Origin: Platanthera guangdongensis
Taxonomy: Eukaryota > Streptophyta > Magnoliopsida > Asparagales > Orchidaceae
Direction: 5' to 3'
Assembly (NCBI GenBank): GCA_039583875.1
Contig: CM077166.1
Location: 89,650,564-89,714,563, forward strand
DNA: 64,000 bases
The notes beneath the pieces were generated by a model. The model had not been told where the DNA came from. It saw only the letters and a program-made list of their open reading frames with translations, and did not search any database. The number at the start of each line of letters is the position of its first letter. The stretch's first letter is position 1. Position numbers and translations under genes: made by a program. Of the stretch, positions 11,055 through 21,516 are shown piece after piece.

Positions 11055-12461
11055 ATGATCCGCCAGCAAATTCTGGGTGAAGCAGAATCTCCTACCTTAG
11101 ATGCCACCGCTGCCCGCATCGTTGTTGTCACCTCTCTCCTTCAGCGCCCACTTCTGCCCGCTCCTCCTCCACCGGACAACTATTCTCATCACACTCAGTG
11201 GAGTGTCTCTAGTAGCCGCAGTCACCAGTCCGGCGGCAGTGCTTCTTCCCACTACCTTTGCTCTCAATGTGGACGCACCGGACATACTTCCGAACGCTGC
11301 TGCACAAAGCATCCCCATCTTCGGCCCTCCGGTGACTCTTTCAAGCCGTCTGCCTCTGTTGTCACATCCTCAGGTAGTGCCCACATGGTTACTCAAGGTA
11401 AATGGCGCATCGACTCTGGTGCAACTAATCACATGACGGGCAATCCTCAGTGCTTCTCTTTACTCGAACAACATAATCGGTTGCCCCCGGTCCTCGTTGC
11501 GGACGGTTCTCCCTCCCCGGTTCATGGGACGGGAGTGGTTCATGTTACTCCGTCAGTACGAATAGCGGACACTCTCTATGTGCCCAAGTTTCCATGCAAT
11601 CTATTGTCTGTTACCTCTTTATGCAAGCATCTTCAGTGTTCTGTGACATTTACTCCGACTTCTTGTTCTTTTCAGGATCCGAGCTCCCACCGGACGATTG
11701 CTACTGGGACTGAGAGCGACGGCCTCTACTTCCTCGACAACGTTTTCGCCTTGTCCGCCTTCTCCTCTTTTTGTACGGATCTTCTCCATTGGCATCTCCG
11801 CCTCGGTCATCCTCCACCACGACTTCTACATCAGCTTCTGCCCCACCTCCCTCCCTCCAGTACTCCTCTCCAATGCGACGCATGTCAACTAGGCAAGCAT
11901 CACCGTTCCTCCTTCCCCCCGAAGCAAGGTTGGGGCTCTACTCGTCCTTTTGATCTTGTCCACTCCGATGTCTGGGGACCTGCTCCTACCCTCACCATTG
12001 GCCGGGGTAGTTCTTATTTTGTAACTTTTATAGATGATTTTTCTAGATGTACTTGGGTGTATCTCCTACGAGATCGCTCTGAACTTTTAGATGTATGGAT
12101 CTCTTTTTATCAGTTAATTAAAACTCAGTTTAATGTTTGTATTAAAACTTTTCGCTTCGACAATGCTAAAGAGTATCTGAGTCATGCTTTTACATCTTTT
12201 TGTGTGCAACATGGCATTATTCATCAGACTAGCTGTGTTTAAACCTCCCAACAAAATGGGGTGGCGGAATGCAAAAACCGTCACCTCCTCGATGTAGCTC
12301 GCACATTGATGACCCAGATGCATGTACCTCGCTCTTATTGGGGCTGTGCTATTCTCCTTGCCTACTACATCATCAATCGCATTTCATCCACCGTTCTCCA
12401 CGCGAAAACACCATTCTCCATTCTGTATCCGGACAAAGAGTCTTTTCCGCTCCCTCTCTGA
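11055..12461 (+). pseudogene. Cop-1 pol: zinc knuckle, protease and integrase
   Basis: One frame carries the Gag zinc knuckle, then the protease WRIDSGATNHMTG (near 11402) and the integrase zinc-binding HHCC region (HWHLRLGH ... CDACQLGKHH). The integrase core follows with LVHSDVWGP, RFDNAKEYLS and NGVAECKNRHLLD, which supply the D, D and E of the catalytic triad. A TAA at 12240-12242 interrupts the core just before NGVAE. The frame is lost after SILYPDKESF near 12460. Integrase would insert the cDNA; this copy cannot make a complete enzyme. Confidence 0.88.
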
Positions 12462-12482
12462 ATCTTTGGATACACTGCATTT

Positions 12483-14565
12483 GTGCATGCCCCATCTGCC
12501 ACCCGTGATAAGCTATCCCCTCGCTCCACCAAATGTGTCTTTTTGGGGTACTCCACCACTCAGAAAGGCTACTGTTGCTTTAACCCTGTTCTTCGTCAGC
12601 ATTTTGTCTCTGCTGACGTTACCTTCTTCGAGAATGCCTCCTACTTCTCGGCTGAATCCTCCTCTCTTTCCCCCGCTTACTCTCCTCTTGCCCCAGCTTC
12701 TGATTCTCCTGCTATTCCCTTCGTTCCCTCGTCTCCTACCGAGATATCCACCCCTCCTCCATCTCCGTCCCCTCCTCTCGCTCCACCTCTCTCTCCCACT
12801 TCTACATCACCGTCTCCATCCTCTCCGCCGCCGTCGCTCTCTTCTCCCAGGCCAGCTCTCTCTCTTCCACGGACGCTCTTGATACCGAGGGGGCCGCTGA
12901 CCTGGATCTCCCTGTGGCTCTTCGCAAAGGGGTGCAGACATGTACCCTACACCCCCTTGATTCTGTTTTTTAATATGATCGTCTTACCCCTTCTCGCAGG
13001 ACCTTTGCGCTGGCTATCTCTGCCACTGCCACGCCTCGTTCCTATCAGGATGCCCTTGATATTCCCCACTAGAAGCTGGCCATGGATGAGGAAATGTCGA
13101 CCCTCATGGAGTGGGGTACCTGGACTCTTGTTCCTCCTCCCTTCGGTACTGATGTTGTTGGCTGTCGTTGGGTCTTTGTGGTCAAATTTGGCCCCGATGG
13201 CACGGTGGACCGTTATAAAGCTCGCCTTGTTGCTAAGGGCTTTACTCAGACATATGGTGTTGATTACTTTGACACTTTCTCTCCAGTGGCTCGTCTTAGC
13301 AGCATCCGAGTCCTTCTCTCTGTGGCGGTCAATTGATAGTGGCCGATTTCACAGCTGGATGTCAAGAATGCCTTCCTTTATGGTGATCTTCAGAGGACGT
13401 CTATATGGAGCAACCTCCTGGGTATGTTGCTCAGGGGAAGACCCGAGTATGCCGGTTGAAGAAGCCAATCTATGGCCTTAAACAGAGCCCTCGAGCATGG
13501 TTTGATAAGTTCAGCGGCATCGTGGCGGCCGTTGGTTTTGTGCGTAGCTCTGCCGATCACTCGCTATTTATTCGCAAAACCTCCTCAGGCCTGGTGGTTC
13601 TTGCTATGTACGTCGATGATATTCTTCTCACTGGCGATGATCAGGAAGGGGTAGCCTTGACAAAGCGGCATCTTCGTCAACATCTGGTCACGAAAGATAT
13701 GGGCTCTCTGAAGTACTTTTTGGGGATTGAAATCTCTCGGAAGCCCAACTCCTTAGTCCTCTCCCAGCGTAAGTATGCTCTAGATCTTTTAAAAGAAGCA
13801 GGATTGATTGGAGCCAAACCTTCTCGATGCCCCATGGCTATTGGAGAAGACAAAACCTGGACGGATGATTCGCCCCTTCTTTCAGATACTACGCGGTACA
13901 GGCGTCTAGTTGGTAAGCTCATATATCTCACAGTGACCAGGCCCGACATTTCATATGCTATGCGGAAGGTGAGTCAATTCATGCAAGCTCCTAAGGAGTG
14001 CCATCTATAGTCCGCCTTGAGGATCTTGGAGTATGTCAAAGCAGCGCCTGGGAAAGGATTACTCTTTCAAATGAATGGTCACCTGAGGGTGGAAGCATAC
14101 TCAGATGCGAGTTACGTTGATGACAAAGGGGATCGCAAATCTACCTCCGGTTTTTGCACCTTTGTTGCGGGAAATCTGGTAAGCTGGAAAAGCAAGAAGC
14201 AGTCTGTTGTTTCCAGGTCCAGTGCTGAAGCAGAGTATCGGAGTATGGCATCGACCACTTGTGAGTTAAAATGGCTACGTTCTCTCATGCTGGATTTAGA
14301 AGAGGTCTACCACCATCCTCTACCTATGTTTTGTGACAACAAGGCTGCCATATACATCTCCAAAAATCCAGTCTTTCATGAAAGAACCAAGCACATTGAG
14401 GTTGACTGTCATTTCATTCGTGAAGAGATTTTGAAACAACAAATTTGCACTCCCTTCGTCACTTCTGATAAAGAGCTGGCTGACATCTTCACCAAGCCAG
14501 TATCTACCTATTTTCTTCATATTTGTGACAAGCTGGGCATGATCGATATATATGCTCCAGCTTGA
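12483..14565 (+). pseudogene. Cop-1 pol: reverse transcriptase and RNase H
   Basis: The integrase C-terminal part KCVFLGYSTTQKGY is near 12530, followed by a Pro/Ser-rich linker. RT starts at 13082 ([21 protein letters not shown]). After a TGA (near 13334) and a frame change it continues at 13405 with CRLKKPIYGLKQSPRAW and the catalytic YVDDILLTGDD. A TAG at 14008-14010 separates RNase H (YSDASYVDDKGDRKSTSG, SSAEAEYRSM, DNKAAIYI). The 3' end ADIFTKP is followed by the polypurine tract TTGAGGGGGAG at 14562-14572. At least two frameshifts and two stops are present. Confidence 0.88.
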
Positions 14566-14572
14566 GGGGGAG

Positions 14573-14991
14573 TGTTGAAGTTAGTGACCGGGAGGTCTGG
14601 CAGACTGGCTTGGCGGGTTGATGACCGCACGGTTTGGCGGTTACCTTTCAGCGGTTTGGTTGCTGTGTGTTGTTGTCTGAGGTCCAAGCGGTCTAGCGGG
14701 TTGTCTCTGGGACTTGGAGACTGGGCGGTCTAGCAGTCTCCCATGGCGATCTCTCTCTCTCTGGTAGTAGCCGAGCGGTTATCCCTTCAGCCTAACCGCG
14801 CGGCTTGTGCAGTTTGTGTCTGTATAGTCCGCTTGTGTCATGTAAATTTTTAGTGCCACTTCCCTTATTTGTATTCTCTCTTCTCTCCTCCATTCTATAT
14901 AAGGGAGGTCATACCTTTGTAATAGATACCTTTTTAGGATAATAAAGTTTCAGTTAAAACCATTTCGGTTTGTTTTTGTTCGATTCTTACA
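14573..14991 (+). repeat. Cop-1 3' LTR
   Basis: A 419-bp copy of the 5' LTR with scattered differences, ending TTCTTACA. TATA box near 14896 (CTATATAAGG). It follows the purine tract directly. Confidence 0.88.
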
Positions 14992-14996
14992 AAGAC

Positions 14997-16200
14997 CAAT
15001 ATGGATTAGAAATTTTGTCGGGTTCAATTTTGCCCATTTCTGAGGCCTATACTGATTTCGAATTTGATGAAGTGTCTAGTGTGTTGGAAGAATGTCCAAG
15101 TGAGAGAGTTGTATTTTTGGACGATGTTATTGAAGTAGACCCAGATGAGCATCCCCTGATGTTATCTCTATTGCATGAAATTAAATTTGATCTTAACTCT
15201 CTCCCGGTTTTAGATTTACGGACTCTCCCTCCTAATCTGAGTGATTTTATTTGGCCAACATTGCGGGCCACTCCTTTGGACATGACATATTTGACTACTC
15301 GGTTCTCTTCGTGTCTAGCTATGGTTCCATCCTCGTATGCTTTTGAGTCCTTGGCTATTGTGCCTCTGGTTGTGGTGTCTCTGTTAAACACCTATATACC
15401 ACGCCCATTCACACGGATTTACCCATCGCCATTTGATGGCCCTTTTTCCCACCCGTTAGTGACCACTGTCAGGCCGCATGAGTTGTATTGCTCGCACCTG
15501 TTATCAAACCCTGGAGAATTCAATTCTATTAGTATTAATGATGAGCGGCTTCCCTTGGTGTATCTTCATGCCAAGCGTGATTATATTAATTATAAAATTA
15601 GAACTGCGACTTTGACGCCTAGGAAAATCATATTTGATTTTAAGGCTCCCATACCCCCGGATTTAACCCCATTATCCTCCGTTTTCGGGTTAAGTCACAT
15701 AGCGCATTGGTTCGCACCACACAGTAGCGAGATATTTAGGCGCACTTGTAATAAATTAATCTATATAGTTGCGTCTTATGATTATTTTTATTCTTGTCAC
15801 TCGCCGAATGTGATTGTGCACAGATTTAAAGCACAAGTGCCTTTTGACTTGATTTTGTTTCCACTGTCTGATAATCCAAGTCAACTCGCACTAGTTTATG
15901 CCTCTCATGTTCAAAAATTATATAAGAACAGTAGTGAAGCACTAGCCATACGAATTATATTTTATCAATTTCATGCTAGTTTACATAGAAGAGCGTCTCA
16001 CTATTTGATTTGCGATTTAGTTTTGGTGCGTCTTGTCCCTGAACGGTTGCCTTCGTGCACTATAGAAAGTTGGCAAGTTTGACCTTTTTGGGATACTAAT
16101 GAATTTAGGAGAATACACATATCATTTGAAGCTTTCCACTGATTGGGGTATTACCCCTATTTTTAATGTTTCTAATTTAACGCTATATGTTTCTCCACTA
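14997..16200 (+). pseudogene. NA-gyp acidic ORF and integrase C-terminal remnant
   Basis: After Cop-1 the frame resumes with DQYGLEILSGSILPISEAY and stays open to a TGA at 16080-16082. The first 100 residues are acidic. The last 100 resemble the end of gypsy integrase: PFDLILFPLSD, HRRASHYLICDLVLVRLVPERLP, then, in another frame, YHLKLSTDWGITPIFNVSNLTLY, which is the usual PERFP ... GISPTFNV block. No HHCC or DDE core precedes it. The central region of several hundred residues is not recognisable. It is best seen as a deletion or replacement derivative rather than a decayed full pol. Confidence 0.65.
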
Positions 16201-17522
16201 CTAGAAATATTTGTCTGTCCGTTTAGGTCCACTTTATTTTCTTATGGTTGGGTAGTGTGCTGGTGCCTGGATCGCTCTCTTCATCGGTCTTAACTGGTGG
16301 TATGTTGGTTGTTGATGTAGAAATTTGTTTTCCTTTATCGCCTAAAGCTTTTCTAAGGTTCCCAGAACCATCTTTTTGCATGACAGGATACTCTAGGGTG
16401 TAGTGCTCTCCCCGACATGTGGTGATGTTTGCCTCTACTTGATTCGATGGCTTGATTGACCGGCCTCTGATGACTCTTGGATTCTTGGATCGGAGGTGGC
16501 TCTGTTGGATGTTGCTCTCCTGCGCAGGTGCATTCCGACCAACGCATCGGTGATGAGTACGTTTGAGCGTGGGAGGATTGATGGAGACGACGGCCCGCAA
16601 CATTTTAAAGACGGCGACGGCGTGCTTACGGATGACCATGTGGAGCGTCGCCATAATATTCGTCCTGAACGCAAACCAATATATTAATAATTAATAATAA
16701 TTTATTAATAACTATTATTAATTATTAAGTCATTTTCATGTTTTATTTAATTTTAAGCATTTTTATTTTTATTTTTCTTGCATTTAAATAATTCATGTTA
16801 TGATGGGTGCATACAACCATCATAACTTTCATTTTGAATTTTGAATTTTGAATTTTGAATGGAGGGAGATTGAGTGGTGTACGCTATATATAACCATGTT
16901 ATGAAGGAATAATTAGTGAATGATTGAAAAGAAGACCCGAACTTGTCTTAAGAATCTCCTTCTCCTCTCCTCCTTGGCCTCCCCCTCTCTTCCCCCTCTT
17001 CCTTGGCAATTTCGGCCAACCTCCTCCCCCTTTCCCCTGCTCTTTTCTCCCCTTAACAACCCTCTCCTACTCCTTTTCCATAGACAAAGCCGCCTCCCAT
17101 CCTCCTCTCCCAAACCGACCACCAACAAGAAAATTTGCCACCCTCATCCTTGAAGAAATTCAGCCAAGGAAAGAAGATCTCCCCTTGTGGATCAACTCCG
17201 TCGTGAATCAACGAAGGCGGACGAGTTTCTCTCCAACCGGCGTGACTTCGGCGGAGCCGTTGAAGAACGATCCAAGTAGAGAAATCAGAATCATCCATTC
17301 TGATAGGGTAACGAATCCTTTCTACCTATTGTGTGTTTCTCTTCCTAGATTAATTCTTGTGGTGGTAGATTTTTGGCGTTGAATTTTGAATCGTTAATTA
17401 ATCGTGGTTTCTTCATTTGGTTTGTGTTTGTCTTGATTGAATTATTTTTCGAAAAAAGGTTTGGCGAACCTTCGTTTTCTTTTGTTGGGAGAGATCTACC
17501 TTTTCCAAATCGTATTTATTTG
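16201..17522 (+). repeat. NA-gyp 3' non-coding region and 5' part of right LTR
   Basis: No gene is visible. There is an A/T-rich stretch (16684-16860) with tandem TTTTGAA units, a TATATATAA box near 16886, and a C/T-rich leader (16960-17110). The right LTR start lies in here. ORFs on either strand are short and without family features. Confidence 0.55.
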
Positions 17523-17768
17523 GTAGATCTCTTTTGGTACAACACCGCCCGTTTGGACTGGGTTGGTCCTTTTAGCTGGAAAGAACATTGGCCTATAGCC
17601 TTTGTTCGATACTAAGAGGTTTGGATACCTGTACGTTAGCATATAATTGATAAAATTAATTAACGTGGTTCTGCGTAGAATGATTGTGCGAGTATAGGAT
17701 TGGATCAAGGAGAGGCAAACGTGTTCGTCCATAGATTTATTCATTGTCAAACGTGCAAGCCTGCATCA
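17523..17768 (+). repeat. NA-gyp right LTR, 3' part (matches 7771-8016)
   Basis: Same 246-bp length as the left copy, with scattered substitutions and the same end GCATCA. Confidence 0.85.
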
Positions 17769-19505
17769 AAGAATTCTTCGCACGGCCTTTAAGGTCCTTT
17801 ACGCAGTAAGTCTTCATTCCGCTCAATTCAATTTATGCCATCAGCACCTGCAGTTTAACATCCGCCCCAAGAGCGGTAAACAAAACAATGGTCAGCATTA
17901 GCTGACCAATTATAATTACCCTACCCCTTACCCGGGGCAGTGGTTCCTTCCCTGTATGCATTGCCAAAAATCTAGCTATCATCACAAGTATCACAACAGT
18001 ATCACAAATGTCGGTCTCCTCCAGACGCTCTGTGCACTCAGGGCACCTTACGGTGTACCGGACTCCATGGCAACACCACCGATTAGAGGTTATTAACTTG
18101 TTGGCTGGCCGATCCTAGTCCACCAATCATGCATGCTGGCGACATTCCCCCCAAACCACTCGGAGGTGAGAACCTCACGACAAACTTGAGCATTAACAAT
18201 TCAAATCGACCCACCACAATGGTGCAGCAATCCGGGTCTGTCTCGCATCCCCCCGGCATTGCCACCCATCGATCTCCCAAAACAAGTAGGGGCGGGTCAG
18301 CCTTTCCCGGGATTAATCCGTTAGTAGCGCACCACTAGACGCGGGCCAGCTTTCCCTTCCGATTAGCCATAGCTTTTTCGCTCTCTCAGAGCAAAACATT
18401 CTCACCGCACTCACACCACAAGGAGCTTAGCCGAAGCATCCAAGATCAACATACAGTTCATGCAGAGCTTTCAACAAAAGAACTACAGGAACCACAATTC
18501 ATAGGCAGCACATACTACATAGAGTCTTCTCTGGTTCACAATATAACCATCACCAATCCAGACTAACCATATGAATGGGCTTCACACAGCATGTCTACTT
18601 TCCGGCTCTATATGCAGACTCAGCGGGGAATCACTTATGTTTTCCACCTCTTGGTGGAGGATTCCATGCAGATGCATAAAGAAAGGACTTCGATTGTCCA
18701 AGAAGGAGATCGTTACCCTTGACGATCGCTTTGGAGCTATGAACTAGCCGGACGGAAATCACCGCCACGGCTTTGCCTTCACTAATCTGAACTTGGCTCT
18801 CGATTCCCCACGCTGAAGCTACTCCGGCGGCCGGCTTCCTTCTCCTTCCTCCTTCCTTGCTCTCCTCTCTCTCTAGCCCTTTAGAAAGAGAAAGGCTAAG
18901 ATGGAATGAGACTAATCCATCCATCCTCAGCCTTATAATAGCAGGGAAGGGCCGGATCCCTTGGATCCCGGATGAAGGAAAAGAATGGCATTCATTTGCC
19001 CAGCAATAGGATGAACACGGCCTGATATGCCGTGTGACACGCCCGTGTCATAGGCCGTGTCCCTTAAGCGGCACACAACCGACTGAAACTCAAATAGTAC
19101 ACGGCCATGTGACACGCCCATGTCACAGAGTACACGCCCGTGTCACGTCCGACACGCTCGTGTCGCAGAGCCATGTACCTCAAACAACACACCACCATGA
19201 GCGGGACACGGCCTGTGATATGCCCGTGTCTCGGGCCGTATATCTCAGGACACACCTGTATCCATCAGCACACACATTCTTGGCTGAACCCGAGAAGTAC
19301 ACGGCCCTGTGATATGCCTGTATCACAGGTCGTGTACTCCACTTAACTTTCCGCTCGACGATCGTCGAGCGCAGTTCGTCGACCAGAGGGGGACACGCCC
19401 TCTCACATGCCTGTATCGCAGGGTGTGTGCCCTCTCGAGAACTTCTTGAGTGCATTTCTTCGAGCACTCAAGCGGCTGCACAACTCGTGCATAACACACC
19501 CTGGG
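17769..19505 (-). mobile_element. L3: gypsy LTR fragment, minus orientation
   Basis: Read on the minus strand it has a GACACG-NN-CGTGTC array (19435-19012), a TATA-like box (complement of 18933-18941), and a leader that matches the Gyp-1 and L4 leaders (near 18900-18660, with a splice-donor-like AAGGGTAACG). A U5-like stretch then runs down to 17769. It lacks the TGTAACGCCCC start and passes straight into a gag fragment at about 19510. From 17769 to 18600 I see no gene. Confidence 0.7.
19012..19435. repeat. Gypsy-type palindrome array in L3
   Basis: Several GACACG-NN-CGTGTC units occur (19036, 19112, 19133), with decayed forms in which CG became TG or CA. A perfect CGCTCGACGATCGTCGAGCG palindrome lies near 19352-19371. 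It directly abuts the gag fragment. Confidence 0.75.
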
Positions 19506-19509
19506 ACAC

Positions 19510-19797
19510 ACCTGAACCTTTTCTTTTCTCGTTTCCTAAACTCCGATTGTTCTGACTGTGGAACTTTGAATTCCTGCTTTTCCACCGCCAGGCTCTTCCT
19601 ATCCTGCACCCATTTTATATCCTTCTCCAGCACACGAGCTATTTCTACCAATGCTTGGAAACCTTGGTTCACCGAAATCGGGAGTGACAACCTCAGCTCA
19701 TCATGTAATCTTGCATAAAATCGATTTGTCTTTCGCACTTCCTCAGCGAAGGTAGACCCGACATAGCACCCCAGTCGAGTAAACTCATGTAGGTATG
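19510..19797 (-). pseudogene. Gypsy gag fragment, downstream half (interrupted by Sire-A)
   Basis: The minus strand encodes RLGCYVGSTFAEEVRKTNRF, LHDELRLSLPISVNQGF and LVEIARVLEKDIKWVQDRK, the C-terminal capsid part of a gypsy Gag. The upstream half is at 58505-58605 beyond Sire-A. Joining across the 5-bp duplication gtatg restores the frame (DIDTY then LHEFTRLG), which independently confirms the boundaries of Sire-A. No zinc knuckle follows; the coding runs into the L3 palindrome array. Confidence 0.85.
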
Positions 19798-19937
19798 TGT
19801 TGGGTACATTGGAAAATGTGTACCAGATTTGGAGAAGCCTCGCCTAACTCAATGATATGCATCAAGTTGTATTTAATGTTGTGTTGAGTTATCATGTGCA
19901 GGTTAAGTAAATGGAAAGGAAAATTCTCTAAGTACAA

Positions 19938-20283
19938 GTGTCGACACTTGGGAATGGCTGTGTCGACACCAAGGGCCAGATTGTGTCGACACCCAAAATT
20001 TGTGTCGACACACAAAAAATCTGTCGACAATGCTGTGTCGACACCAAGGGCCAGATTGTGTCGACATTATCAGGAGTTGTGTCGACATACAGAGAAGCTG
20101 TCGATACATTCCAGAATTCTGTCAACGACTGTGTCGACACACAGAACTTGTTTCGACACACACCAAAATTCTGTCGACACCAACTTTGTCAGGACAAGGA
20201 GTGTTTATGTCGGGACATTCCACAAAAGTTGTGTCGACATCATCAAGAGTTGTGTCGATACATGGACTATATGTGTCGATAAA
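19938..20283. repeat. GTGTCGACAC palindrome array, Sire-A 5' LTR
   Basis: About six exact GTGTCGACAC copies and about ten variants with one or two changes, spaced about 15-35 bp, with unlike spacer sequences. Many variants are TGTCGATA, TGTCAACG or TGTCGACATT types. The array lies in U3, about 170 bp upstream of the TATA box. Confidence 0.9.
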
Positions 20284-20451
20284 TGTGAAGTATTCACTCG
20301 ACATTCTCTGCTGCTGAGTCAAAGTCCAATGAAGTTTGAAGTAATACAACTAGAGACTTGACAGCTGTCATTACTCACATTGCTGTCACATCTGTCAGAG
20401 TTGTTAGAAGATCGTTTGGAACCGGAACAGCCGGTAACCATGGATGAGGCC

Positions 20452-20460
20452 TATATATAG
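20452..20460 (+). promoter_or_regulatory. Sire-A LTR TATA box
   Basis: TATATATAG follows the conserved CCGGTAACCATGG block. The 3' LTR copy has the same box at 44305-44313. Sire-B and Sire-C LTRs have TATAAATA at the matching place. Confidence 0.8.
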
Positions 20461-21438
20461 ATGTGCTCTCTCAACAATAAGAAATTAATGAAGTACAGAT
20501 AACTAATCTATTATAATCTCTGAAGGATTGAGGATCCAAAAGAAGAGAAATAAGAAACATTCAACGGATTGTAGAGAGAGAAAAACAAGAAGGAGAGAAG
20601 TTCTCATCCAGTAAAGGCAGATCCTGAACAGTCTAGCTGAATAATTCAGATCAAGTCTGAAGAAGAATTCAGATTAATTTCTAAAAGAAGTTGATTGAAG
20701 ATCAACTCCAACATCAAGAAGATCAACCCTACTTTGTTCAGATTCAAGAAGCTTTGAAGAAAGGTAAGACAGGTTGATCATTAAGTAATCAGTTCTATCA
20801 AGAACTGATCAAGAAGCCTTCAACCAATTCTCTCTCCATCTGGTTAAAGATATCATTATCTTTTCATCAATAATTTTTGTAGTATCTGTAATAGATCTGA
20901 GTGTAGGAGATTTACTTCTCTGAGTTGTAAGCCTAAATTATAAAGGCTGAGGTAGGGCTGAGTGCCTGAGGTAGTTGAATTTGTTCCCTGAGTTGTAGGC
21001 CTGTGAAAGAGGCTGAGATAGGGCTTTTGCTTGAGTTGTAGGAGTGGGGTGTCACTCTAAGTTGTAGGCCTGTGGAAGAGGCTGAGGTAGGGCTTGTGCC
21101 TGAGTTGTAGGAGTGTGTATCCACTCTGAGTTGTAGGAAGCAGTCTTGGTTCTGAGTTGTAAGATCTGCGGATCTGAGTAGAAGGAAGGAAGTTATGCCG
21201 AATCTAGTACAATGCTAGATAGGCGAAGGGGAAAAGTGGATGTACCCATCATTTGGGGAACCACTATAAATCCGGTGTGCAATCTGTGAATGCTATGTTT
21301 ATGTGAATGATGTGTTGTGTTTTATGCTAAGTAAATTGCTAAATTAGATAGAATAATCTGCCTAAGTCAGAAAAAAATTGAACATATTCACCCCCCTCCT
21401 CTAGCTGTTTAGAACATCTTGAAACCGATTCTTTCAAG

Positions 21439-21449
21439 TGGTATCAGAG
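21439..21449 (+). promoter_or_regulatory. Sire-A primer binding site (tRNA-iMet)
   Basis: TGGTATCAGAG, 2 bp after the LTR end at 21436. Confidence 0.9.
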
Positions 21450-21516
21450 GCAAGTTACTCAAAGAATGGACTTAACAGTCTGAGTAGATCTCCAAGGCAG
21501 AAATCTATTAGGCAAA

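Larger units (their letters stand above)
9728..14991 (+). mobile_element. Cop-1: complete Ty1/copia element nested in NA-gyp
   Basis: The element is 5264 bp with two LTRs (9728-10145 and 14573-14991) that both start TGTTGAAGTTA. The flanking 5-bp duplication is aagcc (9723-9727) and aagac (14992-14996), one mismatch. The order inside is gag, protease, integrase, RT and RNase H, typical of copia. Removing it rejoins the acidic ORF of NA-gyp. Several frameshifts and stops make it non-autonomous now. Confidence 0.92.
7771..17768 (+). mobile_element. NA-gyp: gypsy-derived element lacking RT and integrase core
   Basis: A 246-bp stretch at 7771-8016 matches 17523-17768 over its whole length, both ending GCATCA, which defines the LTR 3' parts. 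The left LTR is followed by a tRNA-iMet primer site (8020-8030). The interior has a gag-like ORF, a long acidic ORF and a C-terminal integrase remnant, but no RT, RNase H or DDE core is visible. Without the nested Cop-1 the element is about 4.7 kb, so those domains cannot be hidden elsewhere. It is presumably mobilised in trans. The 5' boundary of the right LTR is not resolved; 16575 and 16872 are candidates that follow purine-rich tracts. Confidence 0.75.
19798..21436 (+). repeat. Sire-A 5' LTR
   Basis: 1639 bp, TG...CA ends. The first 27 bp hold an inverted repeat GGTACATT...AATGTGTACC. The order is then palindrome array (19938-20283), a conserved core with AACCGG and CCGGTAACCATGG (20420-20443), TATA box (20452-20460), a transcribed leader, tandem GAGTTGTAGGCC...GGCTGAGGTAGGGCT units (20920-21140) and a C-rich 3' end. 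Confidence 0.92.

Noticed and set aside
16223..16654. Minus-strand 143-codon ORF in the NA-gyp 3' region
   Set aside because: Lies opposite the tail of the element's coding region; no recognisable motif and no supporting context.
20920..21140. Possible telomere- or satellite-like repeat
   Set aside because: The units are part of the Sire-A LTR leader and occur in both LTRs; no long array.
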